Both the position numbers and the translations under genes were made by a program. From an uncultured Treponema sp. (GTDB lineage Bacteria > Spirochaetota > Spirochaetia > Treponematales > Treponemataceae), in the NCBI GenBank assembly GCA_905236315.1, contig CAJOPO010000175.1, forward strand, positions 1 to 6,318: a stretch of 6,318 nucleotides of DNA, read 5' to 3'. Positions 1 to 5,446 of the stretch are shown in pieces (the stretch's first letter is position 1; every line of letters begins with the position of its first letter). The notes beneath the pieces are model-generated. The model did no database searches. It saw only the letters and a program-made list of their open reading frames with translations, and had not been told where the DNA came from.

Positions 1-1
1 A

Positions 2-34
2 GTTTTAATTCCTGGTAATAGCAGGAATTAAAAC
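2..34. repeat. perfect inverted repeat, possible terminator of an upstream gene
   Basis: GTTTTAATTCCTG at 2-14 pairs perfectly with CAGGAATTAAAAC at 22-34, leaving a 7-nt loop (15-21). This 13-bp stem is AT-rich, and only a short TTTT (41-44) follows it. It could end transcription of a gene lying before the window, or be a structured leader element of the operon that follows. No coding sequence is visible around it. The pairing is seen directly; the role is a guess. Confidence 0.6.
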
Positions 35-51
35 ATCGCATTTTCAAAGTT

Positions 52-79
52 ACCTCTAAAAATTGCAATTTTTAGAGGT
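52..79. repeat. 28-nt perfect palindrome in the leader of the kdsA-kdsD gene
   Basis: ACCTCTAAAAATTG (52-65) is followed directly by its exact reverse complement (66-79), so this is a loopless palindrome. It ends six bases before the AAGGA ribosome binding site. As RNA it would form a hairpin just upstream of, but not covering, that site. Its symmetry would also suit a dimeric DNA-binding protein or a dispersed palindromic repeat. A TTG at 63 inside it could open the reading frame 13 codons earlier, but the palindrome explains this stretch better than coding does. Confidence 0.6.
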
Positions 80-85
80 TCCCAT

Positions 86-90
86 AAGGA
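86..90 (+). promoter_or_regulatory. ribosome binding site deciding the kdsA-kdsD start
   Basis: AAGGA lies 11 nt before the ATG at 102 and 4 nt before another ATG at 95. The ATG at 95 opens only a five-codon frame (MQYE, stop at 107-109) that overlaps the real start. The start at 102 is preferred because it places the metal-binding Cys at residue 11, exactly as in the well-studied Aquifex KdsA. The spacing is long, so the tiny overlapping frame may take part in initiation. Confidence 0.5.
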
Positions 91-101
91 ATATATGCAA
101 T

Positions 102-1895
102 ATGAGTAAGTTTACATTAATAGCAGGGCCTTGCGTTATAGAATCAAAAGAAAATGCAGAGTTCATTGCATGCACGCTAAAAGAAATTGCTAATCGCCTT
201 GATTTAGATTTTTATTTTAAGGCTTCGTTTGATAAGGCAAACAGAACTAGCATTTCTTCATACAGAGGTCCTGGTATAGAAAAGGGATTACAGATTCTTT
301 CTGATATAAAAAAGCAATATGGCGTAAGGATTTGTACGGATATACACGAGGCTTGGCAGGCACAAAAGGTAGCAGAAGTGGCGGATATAATACAGATTCC
401 TGCTTTTCTGTGCCGTCAGACTGATTTACTAGTTGCCGCCTCTAAGACAGGCAAGATTATTAATGTAAAGAAAGCCCAGTTCCTAGCCCCTTGGGATATG
501 AGGAACGTTGTAAAGAAGATAGAAGATTCTGGTAATAAAAATATTATGCTTTGCGAGCGGGGTACCACGTTTGGTTATAACACGCTTGTTGTGGATATGA
601 CAAGCTTTACAGAAATGAAAAAACTAGGCTACCCTGTGGTTTTTGACGCAACCCATAGTGTGCAAAAGCCAGGAGGTAAGGGGAACTCGACAGGCGGAAA
701 CCGCGAATATGTGGAACCGCTTGCAAAGGCAGCTGTAGCGGCTGGGGCTAATGCCTTGTTTTTTGAAGTGCACCCAGACCCAGATAATGCCCTAAGCGAC
801 GGACCTAATATGGTACGCCTTGATGATTTTGAAGCACTGCTAGAGCGCGTAATAAAGGTGTATGATAGTAGCAGTCCACAGTTAAACAATATGGATAAGA
901 GACTCTTAGAAGCAAGAAGAGTATTTGATATAGAGATTGAAGGCTTACAAAAAACACGAGATGCGTTAGGAGACTCCTTCCTTAAGATTTTAGACGCTAT
1001 TACTACATGCAAGGGTAAAGTAGTTATTACAGGAATTGGAAAGCCTGGCCACATAGCTACAAAGTTAGCCGCTACATTCTCTAGTTTAGGCACTCCGTCT
1101 TTTTATTTGCACCCAGCAGAAGCCATGCACGGCGACTTAGGCATGATTTCTAAGAATGATATTGTGGTAGCCATAAGTCTTAGCGGCGAAAGTGATGAGA
1201 TTATACAAATCTTACCACGCATAAAGTTGATTGGGGCTATGTGCATAGGCATAACGGCAAACAAAAATTCCGTTCTTGCAAAAGAGGCAGACATAGTTCA
1301 GCTATTACCCAAATTTAAGGAAGCCTGCTATTTAGGGCTTGCTCCCACTTCTAGCACTACAGCGGAATTATGCTATGGAGACGCGCTTGCTGTTGTGGCA
1401 AGTGGTATATACGGCTTTAAAGATGTGGACTTTGGAAAGATTCATCCTGCAGGGGCTTTAGGTAAACGCCTTATCTTAAAGGTGGAAGACCTTATGGTAA
1501 AAGGAGAAAATAATCCTTGCATTTTATATACGGCAAATCTACAAGAAGCCATTGTGGAGATAAGTAAAAAGGGTATGGGGGTGGTTTCTGTAATCAATGA
1601 AAACTACAACCTGCTAGGCATTGTTACAGATGGGGATTTAAGACGCTTGTTAGAAAAGAAGATAGACATCTATTCCCAGAATGTAAAAGACATTATGACA
1701 GATAATCCTTATACAGTGCAAAAGGGAACCCTTGCCATATCTGCATTAAAACTTATGCAAGAAAAAAAGATTACGTGTTTGCCTGTAATGGAAAACAACA
1801 AAATAATAGGAACTGTAAAAATGCAAGATATAATTGATGTAGGATTAAGCGAAAATAACTATACTAATGCACGGGGGGGGGGTACAACAGTATAG
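102..1895 (+). CDS. KdsA-KdsD fusion: KDO-8-phosphate synthase joined to arabinose-5-phosphate isomerase
   Basis: The 597-residue protein carries two consecutive KDO enzymes. Residues 1 to about 255 are KdsA, which condenses phosphoenolpyruvate with arabinose-5-P. They hold KASFDKANRTS (40-50), SYRGPG (53-58) and the metal ligands Cys11, His185, Glu222 and Asp233, at the same numbers as in Aquifex KdsA, so it belongs to the metal-dependent class. Residues from about 264 to 582 are KdsD/KpsF, which converts ribulose-5-P to arabinose-5-P. They include a SIS domain with GIGKPGHI (311-318). The residues matching E. coli KdsD Lys59, Glu111, Glu152 and His193 are Lys314, Glu366, Glu407 and His448. 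Two CBS domains follow (about 462-518 and 526-580). Both enzymes look intact and cytoplasmic, and the product of the second feeds the first. The linker is very short. The last residues (NARGGGTTV) come from a poly-G repeat element, so the C-terminus may vary with tract length. A start at TTG 63 is less likely. Confidence 0.93.
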   Translation: MSKFTLIAGPCVIESKENAEFIACTLKEIANRLDLDFYFKASFDKANRTSISSYRGPGIEKGLQILSDIKKQYGVRICTDIHEAWQAQKVAEVADIIQIPAFLCRQTDLLVAASKTGKIINVKKAQFLAPWDMRNVVKKIEDSGNKNIMLCERGTTFGYNTLVVDMTSFTEMKKLGYPVVFDATHSVQKPGGKGNSTGGNREYVEPLAKAAVAAGANALFFEVHPDPDNALSDGPNMVRLDDFEALLERVIKVYDSSSPQLNNMDKRLLEARRVFDIEIEGLQKTRDALGDSFLKILDAITTCKGKVVITGIGKPGHIATKLAATFSSLGTPSFYLHPAEAMHGDLGMISKNDIVVAISLSGESDEIIQILPRIKLIGAMCIGITANKNSVLAKEADIVQLLPKFKEACYLGLAPTSSTTAELCYGDALAVVASGIYGFKDVDFGKIHPAGALGKRLILKVEDLMVKGENNPCILYTANLQEAIVEISKKGMGVVSVINENYNLLGIVTDGDLRRLLEKKIDIYSQNVKDIMTDNPYTVQKGTLAISALKLMQEKKITCLPVMENNKIIGTVKMQDIIDVGLSENNYTNARGGGTTV

Positions 1896-1903
1896 TGTAA
1901 TTA
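1866..1903 (+). repeat. poly-G element, copy 1 (10 Gs at 1873-1882)
   Basis: AATGC, AC, ten Gs, then TACAACAGTATAGTGTAATTA. The same sequence recurs at 4364-4400 with nine Gs, a different two bases before the tract, and one change after it. Here the tract lies in the last codons of the kdsA-kdsD fusion. With ten Gs the frame reads R-GGG-TTV and stops at TAG (1893-1895). Eleven Gs would stop at TAA after YNSIV. Nine Gs would read GGVQQYSVI and continue to a stop at 2086-2088. Long G tracts are known slippage sites for phase variation in Campylobacter and Helicobacter. Confidence 0.85.
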
Positions 1904-1930
1904 GTAGTGGGCATAGATTCTTCGGCTGTC

Positions 1931-2026
1931 GCCTCAGAATGACGAGGGGTACTTGCCTTAGAACAACGATAAGCACTCGTTTCAGAACAACGAGGGACTA
2001 TCGCATCAGAATAACATGTCATGTTG
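1931..2026. repeat. four degenerate 24-nt tandem units in the spacer after kdsA-kdsD
   Basis: Cores resembling CAGAACAACGA begin at 1935, 1959, 1983 and 2007, spaced exactly 24 nt apart. Whole units start at 1931, 1955, 1979 and 2003. Neighbouring units share roughly 13 to 16 of 24 bases by hand comparison. The period is a multiple of three, so any frame reads it as an eight-residue low-complexity repeat (for example LRTTISTR). This makes spurious ORFs on both strands. The text resembles eroded dispersed intergenic repeats rather than a gene. The fourth unit runs into the terminator-like hairpin. Confidence 0.6.
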
Positions 2027-2058
2027 AGGGCGATTGTTCGCCCGAAACATCTCTTTTT
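2021..2058 (+). terminator. terminator-like hairpin before the cytidylyltransferase
   Basis: GGGCGA (2028-2033) pairs with TCGCCC (2038-2043) around a 4-nt loop. An outer stem ATGTT/AACAT (2021-2025 with 2046-2050) is separated from it by two opposed GA steps. A CTCTTTTT run follows (2051-2058). This is the form of an intrinsic terminator, placed 30 nt before the next start codon inside what otherwise looks like an operon. It may attenuate rather than fully stop transcription, or it may simply be the hairpin of a dispersed repeat. Structure is seen; activity is inferred. Confidence 0.5.
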
Positions 2059-2087
2059 ATGCAACCTTCTTACAGAGAGGCTGCATA

Positions 2088-2747
2088 ATGAAAGTAGTTT
2101 CTTTTATCCCCATAAAGTTAAACAATCAAAGGCTTCCTGGCAAGAACACAATGCTCTTAAATGGGAAGCCCTTGTGTTCCTATCTTTTTAATACACTAAG
2201 CACAATTAACGAAATTGATACAAAGTACGTGTACTGTAGCGATGAGGCTATAAAGCCATACTTACCGCCACAATTAACATTTCTAAAGCGAGATACTTAC
2301 CTAGACGGCTTTAATGTAAAGGGGCTAGAAATCATAGAACGCTTTGTAAACGATGTGGATGCGGACGTTTACGTGCTAACCCACGTTACGCAGCCCTTTA
2401 CAAAAGCAAGTTCCATAAGAAGTGCCTTGCAAAAGGTTACTAGCGGGGAATATGATTCTGCTTTTAGCGCAGTGGCTTTGCAAGACTATATGTGGTATCA
2501 CAATAAGCCCTTTAATTATGACGTTAAAAACATTGTTAGAACTCAAGACCTAGAACCTGTGTATATGGAAACAGGGGCTTTCTTTATCTTTAGAAAAGAA
2601 GTGTTTACAAAGTTAGGTCAGCGCATAGGCAATAATCCATTCATTTATACCATAGACCAGTTTGAAGCAATAGATATAGACACCGCAGAAGATTTTGCCT
2701 TTGCACAGGTTGCAGCAAAATATCTATCAGAGAAAGAGGAAGGGTAA
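2088..2747 (+). CDS. CMP-sugar synthetase of the NeuA/KdsB type (acylneuraminate cytidylyltransferase family)
   Basis: The 219-residue protein should transfer CMP from CTP to a sugar acid, making the donor for a glycosyltransferase. The nucleotide-binding start IPIKLNNQRLPGKN (7-20) is a variant of the IPAR-x-x-S-x-R-x-PGKN motif. TH-x-TQPF (98-103) takes the place of the usual core T-x-P segment. DIDTAEDF (196-203) carries the aspartates that bind the metal in this family. Length is normal for bacterial NeuA. The start at ATG 2088 has AGAGAGG (2074-2080) 7 nt upstream. Starting at TTG 2034 would add 18 residues from a hairpin region and is rejected. The substrate cannot be told from sequence: KDO or a related ulosonic acid fits the adjoining kdsA genes, but the motifs lean to the NeuA side. 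The stop lies 2 nt before the next gene, so the two are probably translated together. Confidence 0.85.
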   Translation: MKVVSFIPIKLNNQRLPGKNTMLLNGKPLCSYLFNTLSTINEIDTKYVYCSDEAIKPYLPPQLTFLKRDTYLDGFNVKGLEIIERFVNDVDADVYVLTHVTQPFTKASSIRSALQKVTSGEYDSAFSAVALQDYMWYHNKPFNYDVKNIVRTQDLEPVYMETGAFFIFRKEVFTKLGQRIGNNPFIYTIDQFEAIDIDTAEDFAFAQVAAKYLSEKEEG

Positions 2748-2749
2748 CT

Positions 2750-4576
2750 ATGAAAAACATAAAGCTATTAGACTGCACACTGCGAGACGGTGGCAGAATA
2801 TTCAATCTCTCTTATGCTGATGAAGATATAAAAGATATAATCCACCGCCTTGCAAATGCAAATATAGACATTATTGAAGTGGGATTCTTGCGCGACTGGA
2901 GAAACGTTCAGTGGAACGGAAACAGCACATTTTTTACGAAGCCAAGCCAGATTTCTTCTTACTTAGGTACTAAAAAAGATAATACCCAGTACGTAGCGTT
3001 TATTGACTACGGAATGTTTGATTTTGATACATTGGAGCAATATGATGGCTCTTCCATTGATGGTATTCGTGTTGGATTTACTAAAAAGGATTATATAAAT
3101 CATTTAGATGATATAAAACGCTGCTTGCACATTGTAAAAGAGCGTGGCTACTCCTTATTTGTTCAAGGGGTTAATTCTCTAAATTATTCAGATAAAGAAC
3201 TACTAGAGCTAGTAGAAATTATCAATGAGCTTAAGCCGTATAGCTTTGGCATTGTTGACACCTACGGAGCTATGTACACTGATGATATAGACCGCATTTT
3301 CGCTTTAGTAAATAATAACATGGACGAAGACATCTGCATAGACTTTCACTCGCACAATAACTATCAACTTTCTTTTTCTTTAGCGCAGGAAGTTATAAAG
3401 TTAGGTCGTTTTTCTAACCGCACTATCATTATAGATGCCACACTAAACGGCATGGGAAAGGTAGCGGGAAATCTAAACCTAGAGCTTATCGTTCAGTATC
3501 TCATAAAGAAACTGCATTATGCCTATGACTTTGATGCTATTTTGGATTTAATAGATGACCACATTTATACTTATAGCTTAAAATATAACTGGGGATATTC
3601 TATTCCCGCTATGATGGCAGGCATTTATAAATCCCACCCAAATAATATTATCTATCTAACAGAGAAATTCCGCTTGCAGTCTAAAGACATTAGAAGCATT
3701 GTTTCTATGATTGATACAGACACAAGGCAGCGATACGACTATAACAATATTGATAGAATATATACGGAATATAATGCTGCAAAGATTGATGATAGCTCTT
3801 CTTTAGAAGTTTTGCGAAGTACATTCAATGGCAGAAAAATACTTGTTCTAGCACCAGGAGATTCTTTACATCAATATGAGGCTCTAGTTGATGAATATAT
3901 TGTGCAGAATAATCCTATAATCATAGCGGTTAATTATGTTCCCAAGCATAAAGATGCGTATATCTTCTTTGGAAACAAAAAGCGTTATATAAGGGAAAGG
4001 GATAAACTTGCAAATGCAAAATTAATAATAAGTTCAAATATAGAAGCACAAAACAACGATACGCTGCTTATAAATTACTATAGCCTTATAAATCGCGGGT
4101 ATAAATATTTTGATAACTCAACGATTATGCTGTTAAACTTACTAAAGAAACTGCCCATTACAGATATAGCCATTGCGGGTTTTGACGGCTTTGATGAGAA
4201 TAAAAGCAATAACTATTATGACACTTCATTCCAGAATGAAAGGCATAAAAATGAATTTGCCACACTAAACGCAGAAATAAAGCAGATGATAAAGGAACTT
4301 AAGGCCACACTAGAGCCAGAAATAAAGGTTTCTTTCATTACTCCTAGCATATATGCTACACAAAATGCTAGGGGGGGGGTACAACAGTATAGTATAATTA
4401 CTATTAACAAGGGACTTTGCAAAGCCTATAAGCCCCTTGTTTCTCCTCTATATCACTCTCATTCTATAACACCCATCCTTTCTCGTTTACCTGTCATTAC
4501 AAAGCAATTTCGGAATCTCATATTGTATAATCCCCACCTCACACGGAAGCACGCCCATGTTACGTTCTTGGCGTGA
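2750..4576 (+). CDS. HMG-CoA-lyase-like aldolase with an extra C-terminal domain and a poly-G-dependent tail
   Basis: Residues 1 to about 290 form a DRE-TIM barrel of the HMGL/4-hydroxy-2-oxovalerate aldolase type. LLDCTLRDGG (6-15) supplies the catalytic Arg12-Asp13 pair, FHSHN (199-203) is the His-x-His metal site, and NGMGKVAGN (233-241) is the typical glycine loop. Such enzymes make or break bonds between pyruvate or acyl groups and an aldehyde. Residues about 360-535 are a second domain opening with GRKILVLAPGDSL. It resembles the MptE/DUF115-type domain seen fused to aldolases in polysaccharide loci, and its own function is unknown. The domain would end naturally near FITPSIY (529-535). 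The remaining roughly 70 residues are entered through a nine-G tract (4371-4379) and look like translated spacer, so the true protein may be about 545 residues in other tract states. The start is supported by GAGGAAGGG just upstream. Substrate is unknown. Confidence 0.85.
   Translation: MKNIKLLDCTLRDGGRIFNLSYADEDIKDIIHRLANANIDIIEVGFLRDWRNVQWNGNSTFFTKPSQISSYLGTKKDNTQYVAFIDYGMFDFDTLEQYDGSSIDGIRVGFTKKDYINHLDDIKRCLHIVKERGYSLFVQGVNSLNYSDKELLELVEIINELKPYSFGIVDTYGAMYTDDIDRIFALVNNNMDEDICIDFHSHNNYQLSFSLAQEVIKLGRFSNRTIIIDATLNGMGKVAGNLNLELIVQYLIKKLHYAYDFDAILDLIDDHIYTYSLKYNWGYSIPAMMAGIYKSHPNNIIYLTEKFRLQSKDIRSIVSMIDTDTRQRYDYNNIDRIYTEYNAAKIDDSSSLEVLRSTFNGRKILVLAPGDSLHQYEALVDEYIVQNNPIIIAVNYVPKHKDAYIFFGNKKRYIRERDKLANAKLIISSNIEAQNNDTLLINYYSLINRGYKYFDNSTIMLLNLLKKLPITDIAIAGFDGFDENKSNNYYDTSFQNERHKNEFATLNAEIKQMIKELKATLEPEIKVSFITPSIYATQNARGGVQQYSIITINKGLCKAYKPLVSPLYHSHSITPILSRLPVITKQFRNLILYNPHLTRKHAHVTFLA
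4364..4400 (+). repeat. poly-G element, copy 2 (9 Gs at 4371-4379)
   Basis: AATGC, TA, nine Gs, then TACAACAGTATAGTATAATTA, matching copy 1 at 1866-1903. Both copies are entered in the same frame and read NARGG. Here nine Gs leaves the frame open (GGVQQYSIIT) through to a stop at 4574-4576. Ten Gs would end at TTV and eleven at YNSIV, exactly as in copy 1. The aldolase catalytic and accessory domains lie upstream, so slippage should change only the C-terminal tail and coupling to the next gene. Confidence 0.85.
4393..4398 (+). promoter_or_regulatory. possible -10 box (TATAAT) just after the G tract
   Basis: A perfect TATAAT begins 14 nt after the last G, about 215 nt before the second kdsA. 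The G tract falls where a -35 box would lie, and no TTGACA-like sequence is present. Campylobacterota promoters often lack a clear -35. If this is a promoter, tract length would change its upstream geometry. Copy 1 has only TATAGT/TGTAAT at this place. Weak evidence in an AT-rich genome. Confidence 0.25.
4406..4441. other. inverted repeat in the tail of the aldolase reading frame
   Basis: AACAAGGG (4406-4413) pairs with CCCTTGTT (4434-4441) across a 20-nt loop. The loop itself holds the palindrome CTTTGCAAAG (4415-4424). A short pyrimidine stretch, TTCTCCTC, follows the right arm. A structure of this kind suggests that the DNA after the G tract is spacer, perhaps a weak terminator, and not ancestral coding sequence. 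Confidence 0.35.
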
Positions 4577-4600
4577 TGAATTGCGCTTAACACATTGTTT

Positions 4601-4606
4601 AGGAGA
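4601..4606 (+). promoter_or_regulatory. strong ribosome binding site for the second kdsA
   Basis: AGGAGA lies 5 nt before the ATG at 4612 and is the best Shine-Dalgarno match in the window. It should allow independent initiation of the second kdsA whatever the reading frame of the upstream aldolase tail. Confidence 0.7.
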
Positions 4607-4611
4607 ATGAT

Positions 4612-5445
4612 ATGGAAAAAAACTTTTTACTAGATAAAGATAAATTCTTTTTAATAACAGGGCCTTGCTCCCTTGAATCAGAAGAGAGCGTTATGTATTT
4701 GTCTAAAGAGATAAAGTGCATTGCAGACAGGCTGGGAATAAACTACTGCTTTAAGGTGTCTTGGGACAAGGCAAACAGAACCTCTGTTTCAAAGTGGAGA
4801 GGGCTAGGGCTAGAAGAAGGAATACGCATATTGCGCAAGGCAAAAGAAGAAAACGGAGTGCGCATTGCAACCGACATTCACGAGGCATGGCAGGCAGAAC
4901 CAATAGCAGAGGTGGCAGACGTTATTCAGATTCCTGCCTTTTTATGCCGCCAAACAGATTTAATAAAGGCAGCTGCAAAAACAGGCAAGATTATAAATAT
5001 AAAGAAAGCGCAGTTCTTAAGCCCAGAGGAAATGGGAAACGTGGTCGGCAAGTTTGAAGACTATGGCAACCGCAACATCATGCTATGCGAACGCGGTTCT
5101 TGCTTTGGTTATCACGATTTAGTTGTGGATATGACGAGCCTTGTGCGTCTAAAGAAGCTAGGCTACCCAGTGGTTTTTGATAGCACTCATAGTGTACAGA
5201 TTTCTGGTGGGGGAGAAGGCTTTGGCAACAGTGGCATGAGGGAATATGTGCCGTATCTTGCCCGCGCTGCAATGGCAACAGGGGCTATAGACGGTCTTTT
5301 TATGGAAGTGCATGACAATCCAGATATGGCAAAGTGTGATGGTAGTTGTATGCTGCGCCTTGATATGCTAGAAGGCTTGCTTAAACAGTTGCTTGATATT
5401 AGGCAGATACAGAATAAGTATTCTTATGGCGTAGAGGTTAAGTAA
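4612..5445 (+). CDS. second KDO-8-phosphate synthase homologue (diverged KdsA)
   Basis: A 277-residue stand-alone KdsA-family enzyme, which would condense phosphoenolpyruvate with a phosphosugar aldehyde. About two thirds of a 186-residue core is identical to the KdsA half of the fusion by hand count. Metal ligands are kept (Cys19, His193, Glu232, Asp243), as are the lysines of KVSWDKANRTS (48-58), so it should be active. It departs from the family at several otherwise fixed places. SYRGPG becomes KWRGLG (61-66), the segment after the GluValHis becomes HDNP in place of HPDP (234-237), FGYN becomes FGYH (165-168), and there are two single-residue insertions between His193 and Glu232. These lie near the substrate site or active-site loop, so a different aldose phosphate is possible. 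A plain duplicate KdsA is the alternative. Its stop is one base before the next ATG, so it is probably coupled to the isomerase. Confidence 0.9.
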   Translation: MEKNFLLDKDKFFLITGPCSLESEESVMYLSKEIKCIADRLGINYCFKVSWDKANRTSVSKWRGLGLEEGIRILRKAKEENGVRIATDIHEAWQAEPIAEVADVIQIPAFLCRQTDLIKAAAKTGKIINIKKAQFLSPEEMGNVVGKFEDYGNRNIMLCERGSCFGYHDLVVDMTSLVRLKKLGYPVVFDSTHSVQISGGGEGFGNSGMREYVPYLARAAMATGAIDGLFMEVHDNPDMAKCDGSCMLRLDMLEGLLKQLLDIRQIQNKYSYGVEVK

Positions 5446-5446
5446 T

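Noticed and set aside
63..101. TTG start adding 13 residues to the KdsA-KdsD fusion
   Set aside because: The codons lie within the palindrome and the ribosome binding site; the ATG at 102 gives the standard KdsA N-terminus with Cys11.
629..1294. Minus-strand ORFs of 154 and 63 residues
   Set aside because: Shadows antisense to the well-supported KdsA and SIS domains.
1866..1895. G tract as an on/off switch of the KdsD enzyme itself
   Set aside because: The tract lies after the last CBS domain, so every tract length leaves both catalytic domains whole.
1931..2026. CRISPR array
   Set aside because: Units are contiguous and degenerate with no unique spacers, so it is a tandem repeat.
1864..2064. 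Minus-strand 66-residue ORF
   Set aside because: Low-complexity translation of the same tandem repeats, with no protein motif.
1867..2088. Separate 73-residue plus-strand ORF after the fusion
   Set aside because: It has no ribosome binding site and is made of the G tract, 24-nt repeats and a hairpin; it matters only as the read-through frame when the tract has nine Gs.
4216..4422. 68-residue minus-strand ORF
   Set aside because: Antisense to the aldolase C-terminal domain; no motif or start signal.
4550..4575. CACGCC/GGCGTG inverted repeat as a terminator
   Set aside because: Only six base pairs with a 14-nt loop and no T run after it.
4761..5057. 98-residue plus-strand ORF, and a minus-strand ORF at 5078-5278
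   Set aside because: Both are out-of-frame shadows inside the second kdsA; composition is basic and repeat-like with no motif.
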